A stretch of 64,000 nucleotides of DNA, taken from Ashinkailepas kermadecensis (lineage: Eukaryota > Arthropoda > Thecostraca > Neolepadidae). The stretch lies in assembly GCA_034440615.1 (NCBI GenBank), contig JAOTOM010005127.1, positions 248,001 through 312,000 on the forward strand. The letters are read 5' to 3'. The position numbers and the translations under genes were made by a program. Positions 11,041 to 22,639 of this stretch are shown piece after piece; the stretch's first letter is position 1, and each line of letters opens with the position of its first letter. The notes under the pieces are model-generated. The model saw nothing but the letters and a program-made list of their open reading frames with translations. It was not told the DNA's origin and ran no database searches.

Positions 11041-12512
11041 AGGGAGCACAAGTTGAGTTGAGTTGAGAACAGAAACAAAACATAACGGATGGAAAGTAGC
11101 GTCGTCTGACCGGCTGTTGCTATGCAACAGAGCTCGAGTTAACAGATGCCACCACTGAAGGTCGTGGAATGCAGCGAGTTCGCTTGCCACCGTTGAGGAG
11201 GCGAGTGGATTCGGGATTTCCAGCAAACGCATAAACAATCGCTCGTGTTTCAACATCCACCTATTCTTGCAGCCGTCTTCAACAACAAACTGGATGAGAA
11301 TTGGTTCTAGTCAAATGGATTAAAAGAAAACAGTTATGGTGCAATTTATTCGCCTTCTGGCACACATGACGTATACACGCACAACCGAAACAGGTACAAA
11401 TGTATCCTACAGCAAACATCACAGCTGAGCGGTTGCATTGAGTGACAACAGTCGGCAACTGGCGTTGTACTGGCTCAGGTTGTGATCCACTGCGCTACTA
11501 AGGTCAGAGCAGTACCGGATCAGCTATGGATGCAGCATCAGTAACCTTACATCTGTACACCTTCCTGTACTCGACCACCGGAGGGGAATTGTCCCCTCCT
11601 GTCGTTCGACGATATCTCATAAACAGACGAGGATTTTGTAATGATACCCTGCGACTTTGTTAGCAATTGATTGACCCTTCACAAGAAATAATAATTTTGA
11701 ACTCCGTTGGTAAACATAGGAACTGCGTGGGTGCGAAGTCGACCGACCGGCCGCCGAGCGTTCAAGGTCACACAGGGTATGTTGGCGCGGCGGTGCCGTG
11801 TGGGGGCAGATCTAGCCCTCATTTGACCCTGAAAAGCTAGGGTCATTCGTTGGTTATCGGAGTTTAGGGGTGCATCGACTGCGTCGGTCATGTAGCGCCC
11901 ATACAGCTAGGGTCACGAAATGTATGCTGCAGCGAGTTCACTACAGCCGCAAACTATCGTAAAATTGTGTGATTCTAGGTACAGTAATTTCCGAGATCTA
12001 GGGCTGGAGGCGAATCACCCCTCCCCCCTCCCATCTTCTTGGTTTGTGATAGGCCCTCAGGTGTGAGTTGTTGATATGAAGTAAATCTCCGCCACAGTCT
12101 CCAGGCGACACGGGACAAGTTCCCTACACCTAACATCGAACACCTAGCTTATATCACATAGCCTGATAATTGCAGTATATCACAGCATATGTCGCACACT
12201 AGAGTATATCACATAGCGTCTTGGATCATACATGATACATCATGTCACCATGACCAGCTTACACAATGTTTACAAACTCGATAAGAAAATGACACACACA
12301 CCGTTCGCCAATACAAATGTAAACAAATGACAAAATTGTTACAAAATTCGTTCGGAGGTAAAACACCGCAAAACCACAGCGCGGTAGCCATTCTCATCCC
12401 AACACCTGTGCTGCACCTGTGTCACCGATATTCGCCGATAGTATGCTACCTGATCCACAAGCGTATTCAGTACCGGCAACTATCCTGAGACGGTACGTGT
12501 GAGTCGGGTGAC
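11041..12512. other. No gene identified
   Basis: A 96-residue minus-strand frame at 10966-11256 has reasonable codons but no clear splice signals and no family I recognise. The rest shows no frames of note and no tandem structure. Confidence 0.5.
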
Positions 12513-12738
12513 AGTTGCCAGACCACATCACATCTCCACAACTGCTGCTATAGCCGGTGTGGCTCCGACGCAGCCGCTATGGGCTGGAAGGCAGAGCACA
12601 GTAGTACGTCACTGTCACGTGACATCAGTTGCCAGACCACATCACATCTCCACAACTGCTGCTATAGCCGGTGTGGCTCCGACGCAGCCGGTATGGGCTG
12701 GAAGGCAGAGCACAGTACGACACTGTCACGTGACATCA
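12513..12738. repeat. 114-bp direct duplication
   Basis: Copies start at 12513 and 12627 and differ by a few bases (gccgctatg against gccggtatg, and a 3-bp deletion near the end). The plus frame 12499-13224 simply reads this duplication and then runs antisense to the candidate exon below. Confidence 0.95.
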
Positions 12739-12842
12739 GCTGTCGACCACCGCCGCCATTTTGCGGTCATCCGTCTTACGGATGGACAACAGAGTAGAGT
12801 TCAAGTACCAAAACAACGGCAGGTACTCTGGGAAGAACACAC

Positions 12843-13040
12843 CTCGCGGCTTGCGCGTGCTCTTCTTCGTTTTCGGCTGGAAGACTCGCTTGAGGGCCGC
12901 CATCTTTTTGGCGTCCAGCCTCCTGTCGGCGATTTTCTCTGGGCTCTTTTTCGGCTTTCGGCGGCTTGCTGCTTTGGGCCGTCGCCGCACGATCGGTTTC
13001 CGAGCCTTCGCCGCCAGTTCTTCTCCCACTTGAGGCAGAG
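12843..13040 (-). CDS. Candidate exon C of unknown gene: basic Lys/Arg-rich segment
   Basis: Read on the minus strand, a 198-nt segment is bounded by a good acceptor (cttgtcacag/CT at 13041) and a good donor (CCGCGAG/GTGTGT at 12842). It encodes about 65 residues with strongly G/C-ending codons and a very basic composition: KARKPIVRRRPK, then RRKPKKSPEK, then KMAALKRVF and KTKKSTRKPR. The KSPEK and KTKKS patches resemble the tails of chromatin-bound proteins, but I recognise no family. Both boundaries are phase 1, so it can follow exon B at 15624-15752. The next exon downstream was not found. An independent processed gene fragment or a chance open frame are the alternatives. Confidence 0.38.
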
Positions 13041-13159
13041 CTGTGACAAGATATCATACGGTGTAAGGAAACAAAAGCTATGTGAAGTGAATATCCAGGG
13101 TTTACAAGCAGGTACAGGCAGTACTCCTAGAACTTTGTGCCTCGCTGAAAGAACATTTC

Positions 13160-13760
13160 CTACATTTCCTGTGTATAATAAGGAAATGCATAGGAAATGC
13201 ATAGGAAATAAGAAAAGGAAATAAGGAAATACATTTCCGGTGTATAATATTCCGTTTCATCAGACGAGACATGACAGAGCCATAGCGATGCTGATGAACT
13301 GGTATATCGCCACCTGGTGCACGCAGCATGTGACATCAGCCAATGTGACGTCACACAACACGACATGACCAGCATATACACAGTGATCACAGTCAGTGAA
13401 ATATTGGCCATGTGTGGTATTGGTGTCCAAATCATACATACATATCAGTGGCAAGCACCGTTGTAATATTGGTCACGTGGGGGACATATGTCCAAATCTA
13501 GAGGTTCTCATTGCTAGAATGTAGTATTTCCTTCCTCTAGAGCTATTGAGGAAATCCAAACGATAATTTCATGGCCACGTGGGGGACGTGCGTCCAAATC
13601 CAGAGGTTATCACGGCTAGAATGTAGCGTATTTCCTAACTCTAGAGATTTTGTGGACATCCAATCGATAATTTCATGGCGAAGGTACAGATAGAGATATG
13701 ATGGAAGTACATATTTAGGTATAAATAATGAATATTATCATCCCGAAGCGAGCTTGACTG
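13160..13760. repeat. Short GGAAAT-rich repeats and a ~102-bp direct duplication
   Basis: Between 13160 and 13250 phrases such as AATGCATAGGAAAT recur. From 13471 to about 13680 a unit of about 102 bp is present twice (starts at 13471 and 13573). Both copies contain 'cacgtgggggac', 'tccaaatc(t/c)agaggtt', 'gctagaatgtag' and 'gataatttcatgg'. Confidence 0.85.
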
Positions 13761-15620
13761 GTGTCATATCAATGTTCACCAAACGGGGTCAACAAACAAA
13801 AGGAAACGAAACGGTTAAGAGCAGCGGCGTGTATTTACTTTCGCGTAATGGGAGCATGCGTGAATTGTTACATCATGTCTGGTGACCTCAGTTATTTTGA
13901 CCTAGATCAAACGAGGTCAAATCATCAAATGGAGCACTTTTTCCCATGGCTACTGAGGAAGACGCCAGCATTAGCTCTTTCGGTCCTTGGCACACGCACA
14001 ATGAGCATTGTGTGTCCACGGACAGACTATTTGTTAACCAAGATATATGGTAACTATTACAAAACTGTGACCGACTTTGACCCGAGATCCAGGCCAAACA
14101 TCCAGGTGGAGGCAGTCAGACGTATTAATGCCTGCCGGTGCATCAGTCCTGCACCAACCATGTCAACGCCTCTGGAAATGAATCGCCTATTACATTTAAG
14201 AACTAAAAATACGTCTAATGCCAGAAGGCGATTTTCCCCGCGCACATGTTAGGGACGGTTCTAGCGATGCTTCAGTCTTAACTGTTTAGATGCTTTGCAG
14301 TGGTAAATTCGAAGTAATATGTAGGACATACATGTTGTAACGTTGCACATTAAAATATAAATTTTCATCCGATATGCGGGATCACGGTTGGCTTTTTGCT
14401 GTATAAGCCTGCACCTGGAGAGGAAAAGTGGTGCGAATCGAATACGTAGAGGGTTTTGTTTGTCAACGTCCGCTTGGAATACGGAGTGATGTTTTATTCT
14501 CCAAAGCTGTGATATCAGAATATCAGGCTCCCTTTCCAGTGAATCTTGGCACTTTGTCACAGACCATTTCATTGTAAAACAACATTATTCAGCCTCCAGA
14601 TTATAAGAATGAGATAATAATTATCTAGAGAGGATGATGTTCTGGATCTGGACATTTCAGGAACAGCTTCCTTTTCCAATCGTGGGTAGGATCATGTTAA
14701 TACTATTTGTGGACGGCGTTTGGCCTGAAGTGACCTCATCTGATGTCAAGATAATATCTTAGCTTAGATCGGAACGATGGTAATGAGCTATGCAAAGCTC
14801 AACCCCAGTGACACATTGTATCTAAACGAAACCCAAAACGAGTTTAGTTGTTCGTTTACAATTTATCTTAACGTTTCATGATTGGTCCCAAGTGGACTTC
14901 ACCAGATTTGGCTCAGTTAGCCAGGTCAGGTCGTGCCGTGACCAACGTTCATGGGTCGTCAAGTGAAAGTGCATTTTAGCGTATGATAGCGTATGATAGC
15001 GTATGATACAAGCTCCAGTAAAACACATTTTAGTTCGGAACAGACCAACGAACAATAGAATATCCACGTCGCTACGCTGAGACCTTGTCGATAATTTAAT
15101 GTGTTTGAAACGTTGTGTTTGTACTACAACATCAGCCTGATGCGACATACTTCAGACCCCCTCCTAGCCACCGAAATGCTATGCCTGGACAACATGTTTG
15201 CTTATATGTAGCCACGCTTGCTGTGTGCAGATCAGTGGTCCAAGATGACGTCAGATCAACCATTCCACAGATGGTGTCAAAGAAACAGGCAAATACATGG
15301 TGTGACCTCAGTCTGCTTGGCCATCTCGTTAGCTGTCTGTTGGTGGATGGTGCAGGAACGCGCAGTATCGGTGTCCTGAGGAGTGACGCTCATTTTTCTC
15401 CATCCACTTCTCTTCTCCCTCCTCTATGCATCCTCTGCGCTATCACTTCGTTTCTATGTCATTTGTTTTTAAGTCCCTTTCTGTTATACTTAATTACCTC
15501 GTTTAAACCTCACTCACTATTATTGTTGTCTCCCCCACCGTATCTATCTATATGCATCACCATCTTTCTCTCCCTTTCACTTCCTTGTCATACTAAGTGA
15601 TTTTTCACCTAAGAATAGCT
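13761..15620. other. No supported gene; several unassigned frames
   Basis: A 163-residue plus frame (13761-14252) and a 103-residue minus frame (14261-14572) are the longest. Neither has a recognisable domain. The minus frame is preceded by a fair acceptor (gatatcacag near 14510), but its phase does not fit the neighbouring candidate exons. A triple 'gcgtatgata' repeat lies at about 14979-15007 and a TGACGTCA at 15246-15253. The plus strand at 15395-15590 is pyrimidine-rich. Confidence 0.5.
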
Positions 15621-15623
15621 TAC

Positions 15624-15752
15624 CTGTTTCTTGCTCGACGGGTGTGCTTGCGGTCTTGTCCGTGAGTTTAGAAGAACATGGCATCTCCTTGGTTGTAGAC
15701 TGGGAAGACCACAACACTTTCTGAGCCGGTGGTTCTTCTTCTTTGAAGAGCA
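15624..15752 (-). CDS. Candidate exon B of unknown gene
   Basis: This minus-strand segment of 129 nt has the strongest splice signals of its cluster: acceptor ttggtttcag/TG at 15753 and donor GAAACAG/GTAAGC at 15623. It encodes about 42 residues (beginning LFKEEEPPAQKV and ending TASTPVEQET), rich in Ser, Thr, Lys and Glu as in disordered regions. Both ends are phase 1, which matches exon A upstream (16735-16843, ends phase 1) and exon C downstream. Joining A to B would create KRVLF at the junction, which fits the short RVxF docking motif used by protein phosphatase 1 partners. That motif is short and can arise by chance. The protein is not recognised. Confidence 0.42.
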
Positions 15753-15759
15753 CTGAAAC

Positions 15760-16730
15760 CAAACAAAAAACATTGGTACAAGTCCGTGTCTGATTGTCGA
15801 TGACCACACAGAGCGGGAAAACAACCGCTCATGAAGTCTAACGCTGCTCTGACGATAAGAGGACCAGAGGAAGTTCCTGCTGAAGACGATGCACGAGAAA
15901 AGGCGACTTGTTCTTTAAAAAGCAAAGCAGAAAGTCTACACAATGGTGATTCTGCGCCACGTTATGCATGACATCCATTTGTAGGACACCCATATGCTGA
16001 GGAAATGGTACGGTACTAACTACTTGATGCATTTATTTTACTAAGAGGTATATGTGCAGCTGCATGAAACAGATATTGAAGCCCTTTCATCTTTGTACTC
16101 TGAGATCAATTCAAGTTTTATAACCTCGCATGTTTTTGGCTGCAGTTTTTAGATTTTTATAACGTAAATGTAACATTCATAACCAGCATAGTAAAAGGGA
16201 ACAAATTCTGTCCAGAAATCGTCTTTATTATTGGAAGGGGAGTTGCAAAAGGTGTCGCTCCAATAGTAGGACATGAAACTATTCTAACATTATTCAATTG
16301 CTGGTTCAGCTAGGAATCCAACAACCTGTCTAACGTTTTGTGCACGAGGATTTGTTATTAAAACGACAGAGGCATGCACGAGAGGCATACGCTAACCCAT
16401 CTTCCATTTTGTTGAACATCCGAATTGGGGGGTGGGGAGGGGAGCTTTAGTTTTTCACAATACAGGTGACAGCAAAAAATGTCTCCTTATTCGCTATGCT
16501 TTCCAAGGTAGTGCAATGGGATAATTGTTACCCTAGGATACCATCAACCAGGCAATTATCATTTTCAAGCATTGGGTGTACCAATGACCTGTGGTATAAT
16601 ATCGGACCAGGTGCATGTAGACTATTTATTACGAGTCCAAACAAATTGGTGAATATGGCTGCATAAAAAGAGTACGGAACATGACAATTTCCTATGACCT
16701 GTGTTGGTGATAAACATTTCTCAAGAACAC
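15760..16730. other. No supported gene between candidate exons
   Basis: A minus-strand frame at about 15840-15925 has a pyrimidine-rich acceptor-like site (cttttt-aaag/AA) and is phase-compatible with its neighbours, but its donor (GCG/GTTGTT) is weak, so I did not call it an exon. The rest is AT-rich, as expected for intron or intergenic DNA. Confidence 0.45.
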
Positions 16731-16734
16731 GCAC

Positions 16735-16843
16735 CTCGTTTGCACGTGTCAGGTGCAGCAGAAGACTTGTGTCTGACCAGCGCGCCGGGAGACCACCGGT
16801 AGGTGGCTGGACTCATCAACTTCTCGTTGTTCAGGTCTTCTTT
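16735..16843 (-). CDS. Candidate exon A of unknown gene
   Basis: On the minus strand the acceptor is strong: a branch-like CTGAC is followed by cccttccaattgcag/AAAG at 16844. The donor is ACGAG/GTGCGT at 16734. The 109 nt encode 36 residues starting KEDLNNEKLMSP and ending with PDTCKR, leaving phase 1. The frame stays open upstream to about 17002, so an earlier acceptor at 16957 or 16975 is possible. That extra sequence holds a 33-bp internal duplication, which makes it less convincing. Exons B and C follow in compatible phase. Function unknown. Confidence 0.38.
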
Positions 16844-17398
16844 CTGCAATTGGAAGGGCTGGTCAGCTGTTGAAGATGTCATACTCTGTGCCACGTATAA
16901 CTGCCGCATTTGCCATACTGTGCCAGGCGCAACTGCCGCATTGAACTCGGGAGAACACTGCAGCCATAGTTCAGTCTGTGTTAAACACAAAGGCGCAGCC
17001 AAGGGCGGGACTGCCCCCTCCTAAGGAGCCAACAATACATTAGATCCATCGACCATACGCCCCTGTCCGCAGTCCGTCCTCCATAGCCCACCGTGAGGTG
17101 GTTTGCTGGGTGGTCCCACCCCATGTGATCCATAGGCCCATCGACCATTCCGTCCCCGTCCACAGACAGTTCGCCATAGGCCACGTTGAGGTGGTTTGCT
17201 GATGGTCGCGTGTATTTTTAGAATTTAACATTTTCTTTTGGATTAATAGCGATATAAATAATGCGTATATGAATGAATATGTTATAAATTAATACATGGG
17301 GAAATCAAAGTAACTCTTTAATGCTTCATGACAAACCTGATCCTGTTCAAAAATATAGGAACGTCCTTGATACATACTTTACAGAACTGTCTTGAAAG

Positions 17399-17500
17399 TG
17401 TATATGGTATATTGTGTATGGTATATGGTATAGTATATGGTATATGGTATACGGTATATGGTATACGGTCTATGGTATATCGTATGGTATATGGTATGTA
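17399..17500. repeat. GGTATAT-type microsatellite
   Basis: About 100 bp of imperfect GGTATAT/GGTATAC heptamers. The ORFs over it on both strands are repeat artefacts. Confidence 0.9.
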
Positions 17501-17728
17501 CGTTTGCTGCACATTGCGTCGTTCCGCAGTGATTTCTCAGTTTCTTCATTCATCTCGTGGATGACATTCAAAGATCAATGTGATACACTAATTGTGACTC
17601 CTCTCGATTATGCATTGCTGATATGCGGGCATCTTCATTGTATGCCCTGAGAAAGGCATGCGCGTGATTATTGCCAGTTTTGTCAGAACATGGACGAGAC
17701 CACCGCCATTACCAGGCGGGTGGCCGAC

Positions 17729-17730
<2 letters not shown>

Positions 17731-17764
<34 letters not shown>
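17731..17764. repeat. (GT)n microsatellite
   Basis: Seventeen uninterrupted GT dinucleotides. Confidence 0.97.
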
Positions 17765-17766
<2 letters not shown>

Positions 17767-17885
17767 GTGTTACACACTGCGATCGGGACAGTTATCTTAG
17801 TGACGTCGCATGTTCAGTACGTTCATAAGTTACAATGTGGTGGCATTTGAATCAATACAATTTTCAGGTCGAGCCTGCTCAGCAC

Positions 17886-18039
17886 CTTGGAGTGTTCTGA
17901 GCGTGACGTCATTGATGATCTCACAGAGTTGTGAGATCAGAGCTCTGTGACTGACGTTAGCATCCATTTTCTTCAAGTATGAAGTCTTTTGTGATTGTGT
18001 AGACAAAAACCACTGTTCAACCACTGTAATATTCGTCAT
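17886..18039 (-). CDS. Candidate first or internal exon of unknown gene
   Basis: A minus-strand open segment starts at an ATG at 18039 in fair context (ctgaccATG) and runs to a possible donor CTCCAAG/GTGCTG at 17885, giving 51 residues and phase 1. The peptide (MTNITVVEQWFL at the start, HRALISQLCEIINDV later) looks like a folded helical segment and not like repeat sequence. The frame stays open to a stop near 17830. A second donor, ACTCT/GTGAGA, lies inside the segment. It is upstream of exons A-C on the same strand, but its phase does not fit the preferred acceptor of exon A without another exon between them. Alternatives are a decayed gene or chance. Confidence 0.28.
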
Positions 18040-18109
18040 GGTCAGTTGAAAGTAAGGTGCTCCAGTTGAATGCCAGGGGGGCAAAGGCGGCTATGTCCCC
18101 CCCCTGAGA

Positions 18110-21100
18110 GGTTGTTGGGCCACAAAAATTGCGCCGGGTTTCCGAAAAATTGCGCAGTACACCATACAAATTCCACTTGGGCTCTCAAAAATCGCCCTGG
18201 ATCCATACAAATATCATTGTCGGCCACACGCAGTCGAGCAGGAGACGCTGAATATGACACTGGACCCCCCAAAATCGCACCTAGGCCCATGCAAATCACA
18301 TTGGGGCCCCAAAAAATCGCACTGCGCCGCCTGAAAACCGCATTGTGGGCCTAAACAAAGCCGCGCAAGTGCTATTGAAGATGACGCTGGGGGCCCGAAA
18401 ATCGCACATATGCCACCGAAATTGACATTGGGCCTCAAAATATCGATCAGGGTCAAAAATGTCCCCTGAAGATGTCGCCTTGGACCAAAAATCGCAACAA
18501 TGCCACTGACAATAACAGTGGGTGCCCAAAAAATCCCGTTGGGCACCTATAAATCACATTTAGGGCCCCAGAAGTCGCACAGGGGCCCCTGAGAATAACG
18601 CTGGGTGCCCTCAAAATCGCACCAGGGCCACTGAAAATCACATTGGGTGCCCCACAAGTCGTTCTGGGGAGCCTGAAGATGACGCTAGTGGCTCCAAATA
18701 GTGCTCCTGGGGTCCCTGAAAGTACCGCTCGGACCCCCAAAAAGTTGCGCCGGAGCCCCTCAAAATCACGCTGGCGCCCAAAAGAAAGGACCGGGGAACC
18801 TGATAATCGTGCTGAGACACCCAGAAAGTCGGACCGGGGCCCTTGGAAATGTCGCTGTGACTTCGAAGTTTCCACCTGAGCCTTGAAAATCAAACTGGGG
18901 TCCCAAAATGTCGCAGCAAGATCCTGGAAAGGCCTGCTGGGGGCCAAAGGATGGCCCTGCTTCAATCTCACTGCGATCCAAAAAAGTTGCGTCGCAGCCC
19001 TTGAAAATCACTCTGGGGGCCCAAAAAGTCGCAACCGGACCAGAAAAATCCCATTTTTACCCATTTAAGAATGTCACACTGAGCCCATGCAAATCCTGTC
19101 AAAGACCGCAATAATCCGTGCGGCACCGGAAAAGAAACGTATCGGAGCACGGAAAAAAAATCGCACAGGGAGCCCGAAGAATCGCACCAGGGGCGGGGTC
19201 AAGAATATTGCGCAGGTGTCTAAAAAATATATAATTAAACCCTAAAATATCACACCGAGATTCGATCACATTCATCCGAGCACCCGAAAATTAGGAACAG
19301 ATCGAAAAGAAAATGATCTGAAGGCCCTTTCTACACTGAAGGGTACCATCGGATGAAAAAAAAAACTCGTTTGAGCAGCCGCAAAGGCGTACCAAAAGGG
19401 TAAAACCACCCTGCCTAATCGGAGGGGTGGGCTCCCAAGAATCGCTCCGACCCGTAATGAAAAACATCCCATGGGATTGACCGATTTGGGGCAAATTGTC
19501 CATGGGAAGTTTCAGTGGAGTACCGAGTAGGGCATTGGGAACGGTTCCTCCCCCTGAAAGGGTGTGGATCCCAAGAATCGCGCCGGGGTTCTGAAAAATT
19601 GCTGTAGACTCCATACAAATCCTGCTGGGTCCCAGAAAAATATCACCGCTGCCCTAAAATTAACATTGTTTCTCCAAAAAGTCGATCACGTACCTCTAAA
19701 ATGACGCTAGGAGCCCCCAAAATCGCACTAAGGCCTTTCAAAATCACATTTGGCCCTAAAAACTGTTCCGAGGCCACTCCAAATGACGCTGGGGCTAAAA
19801 CAGTGGGATCGGGCCCACGAAAGTAGCATTGGGGCCTCAAACATTTCGCACTCGTGCTCCCAAAAAGTCGCACCGGACTCCCAAAAATCACGCTACGGCC
19901 TAAATACGCCGCGCCGGGCCTCTCGAAATCACACTGGTGGCCGAAAAAAGGCTCGGCGGGCATCCTGAAAATTGTTCTGGGACACAAAAAGACGGCCGGT
20001 GCCCTGAAGATCACACTGATGGCCTAAAAAACTCGCACCTGGGCCGCTGAAAATCACGCTGTGGTCCTCAAAAGTTCGCGCCTATGCTCCTGAAAATCAT
20101 CCCAAAACGTCATGCCGAGGTTGTCGAAAATCACGATGGAACCCCGAAATGTCGGGTCGAGGCTCCTACAAATCACGTTGCGCCTGGGGTACCAAAAAAT
20201 CGCAGCCTGGGCCCCTGAAAATCACGCTATGGGCTCGACAGGTCGCACCGAGGCCCCAGAAATCGCATCGAGACCATATAAAAATGAAACCGGGGCACCG
20301 AAGGGCCTTTCTACTCTGAAGGATGCCATCAGCTTAGAAAAAAAAACTCCTTGAACAGTCGTAGTGGCGAAGCAAAGATGCAAATGCTTCCTTTCTTCCT
20401 GAATGGGTGGACTCCCAAAGATCGCGCGGCGATCCCGACAAATCGTTCAGGGGCCCCACAATTTAGCGTCGTAGCCCCTAGAATTCGCGTAGGGGCCCTA
20501 AATGAATACAGCGGGCACAAACAACTCGTGCCGGGTCGGAAAATTTGCCGTAGGGCCTGCCAAAATCACGCTGAGGCCCAGCAAATTACTCGCGAACCCG
20601 CGCCGAGTCCACAAAACATCGCGCTTGGGACCCATAATTCCCGTCGGTAGTCACACACATTCTGATCTGGGCATCACAAATTCCACTGCGCCTGCCCAAA
20701 AAATGGCTCCGATGGCCCCAAACGAGCTCAGCGTGGCAACAAAAATCGCACCGGGACCCGACAAAAAGCCGAGCCCTCCGAAATAAGGCAAGATTCCAAA
20801 AAATAAATGTCCGAGCCAGGAAATTCGCTTCGGAGGACCAAACGTACCACCAGATGCCGTAAAATATCGCGTACGAACGGGAAAAATATATCGGAGCTCG
20901 AAGAAATCGCATCGGGACGCAAACAAATGCACCAAAGACCCGAAAAATCAGGCCAGGATTCGGACTTTAAAACATTTAGAAGAAGTCACCGAAAATTGCG
21001 TCGAGCCCAGAAACCTGGCAGAAACCTGCCATCACACACCCCATGAATCACACACCTGGGCCCGAAAGGTCACGCCGGGACCCAGATAAACTATATCGGA

Positions 21101-21560
21101 GTTCCCAAAATCGAGCTGGGGTTCAACAAATATGCATCAGGAGCTCCAAATATACACAGCAGGACACTAAGTGCACAATGCGATGCCAAAAATGCACGGG
21201 ACCCTTGTAGCGAGTCTCGCAATAAAGGTACAGCCTTAAAATATGCGTAGCAGCTCTAAATAAACACACCGGGTGCTTTACAAGAGCACAACGGAGGCCC
21301 TCAAAGCACACCAGGGCCATGCAAGAGGCCTGAAAACCGTTTGGGGCCCTCAAAAAGCGACATGGTCATTACAAAAAATTAATAAAAAGTCCGGGCACTA
21401 AACAAACTCATCGGGGTGTTCGAAAACGCGCTGGTACTTCGAAAATACCGTCGGTGCTCAAAAAGCAACAAAGGTCTAAACAAGATCAGAGGTCTCAAAA
21501 ATGTACCGGGCCCCCAACAAAAAATGGCTGGAGCCCTAAAGCACATCCGTAGACAAAGAA
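18110..21560. repeat. Degenerate 'cccctgaaaatcgcaccggggc' satellite, about 3.4 kb
   Basis: The region consists of about 25-35-bp units alternating a G/C-rich block (ggggcccc) with an 'aaaatcgca(c)' or 'aaaatcac' block. Divergence is high and unit length drifts, so it is an old array. Larger segments are themselves repeated about 980 bp apart: the phrase with 'ggccctttctac.ctgaagg', a poly-A run and 'gggtggactcccaa' occurs near 19323 and again near 20303, with a weaker relative near 18100. The tail (after about 20900) becomes AT-richer and fades out. Minus-strand frames such as 18453-18971 are repeat readings. Confidence 0.88.
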
Positions 21561-21612
21561 AACTAAACGTGTCCCAAAAAGAACGACTAGCTGGGACCTC
21601 GGTTGTGCGTTC

Positions 21613-21780
21613 AGTGCAGCTGGTACCAGTAGCGCAGTGTCAGTACCGCCGGTATCAGTAGCGCAGTGTCAGTTGCCGCTGGTATCAGTAGCGCACTGTC
21701 AGTACCGCCGGTATCAGTAGCGCAGTGTCAGTACCGCTGATATCAGTAGCGCAGTGTCAGTGCAGCTGGTATCAGTATAA
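21613..21780. repeat. 29-bp tandem repeat
   Basis: The unit AGCGCAGTGTCAGTACCGCC plus GGTATCAGT repeats five to six times, with variants (gcagctggt, gccgctggt). Confidence 0.93.
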
Positions 21781-22370
21781 TATTACAGATGCTGGGTGGA
21801 AGGATTTTACCGGAGAACGGTGGCCCGCGAAGGGCACATACAACCTGGCCGCACCTGGAATACGCTACAGCAGCGCCGAACACTCAGGACACCCGCGTGA
21901 ACTACTCACCGTGAGGAACTGGGAGAAATCCGGCGTGAAGTCGACCTCCGACCCACTTCCCAGTAAGGGGCTGGCAGCGCCTGGCGTAGCTGTCCTCGCC
22001 ACCTGGTCACTGCAACAAGGTGGTCAAGTTGTACATTAACAACAGGAACGCATGCACGTTAGCGGGTGTGGACAAATGTACCACACATAATCGTGCGAAA
22101 AGTTGTCCAATGTCACGGAAGAGGATGTAAACGGTAATGAACAGGACAGGCCAACATGTTTTCGTTTATCGACAGATGAGAGATATAGCCAGCCCCAAAC
22201 TACGATAAATGAGAGAGGTAGCCAGCCCTAGGACCGTGCCAGACAACAGGACAATACAGGACAGGACAGGACAGGACAAGGCACTGTGTGGGGGCGTTGC
22301 CCATCAGCTCAGATGAGGCTCGTATTCTACGGATTGCCAGTCAAACGCTCATTCGTACTCCCGATAATCC
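21781..22370. other. Unassigned sequence with short ACAGG repeat
   Basis: Mostly unremarkable. A run of ACAGG pentamers lies at about 22256-22279. A plus frame of 104 residues (21725-22039) shows no known domain. Confidence 0.6.
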
Positions 22371-22630
22371 CATTGGCCCCAGTCTTCCCAGTATTCCTAG
22401 TAGTCCCAATAGTCCAAGTACTCCAAATACTCGAAGTACTTCCAATAGTCCGAGCACTTCAAATAGTATCAGTGCTCCCAGTAGTCCAAGTACTCATAGT
22501 AGTCCTAATAGTCGCAATATTCCCAGCATTTCCATTGGTCACGGTGTTCCTTGTAGTCCCAATATTCCCGGCAGCAGTACTTCCAGCAGTCCCAGTACTC
22601 TCAATAGTTCCAATAGTCCCAGTATTTTTA
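22370..22630. repeat. 9-bp Ser-Pro type repeat (AGTCCCAAT)n
   Basis: Phrases like AGTCCCAAT, AGTCCAAGT and ACTCCAAAT recur with a 9-bp step for about 260 bp. The plus frames read Ser/Pro/Asn-rich or Val/Pro/Leu-rich repeats. This fits a simple satellite and not a gene. Confidence 0.9.
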
Positions 22631-22639
22631 AAATAGCAG

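Noticed and set aside
12499..13224. 241-residue plus-strand protein
   Set aside because: Its first half is a 114-bp duplication and its second half runs antisense to a better-supported minus-strand exon.
13761..14252. 163-residue plus-strand protein
   Set aside because: Open by length only; mixed codons, no domain, no splice or promoter context.
14261..14572. Minus-strand exon with acceptor near 14510
   Set aside because: The phase (0 in, 2 out) does not fit the neighbouring exons and the peptide looks irregular.
15838..15925. Extra exon between candidates A and B
   Set aside because: The phase fits, but the donor GCG/GTTGTT is weak and the acceptor follows an AAAG without typical consensus. 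Kept only as a note.
16980..17010. hAT-like terminus 'aaggcgcagccaagggcggg', also near 39350
   Set aside because: No matching inverted end or target duplication was found within a plausible distance for either.
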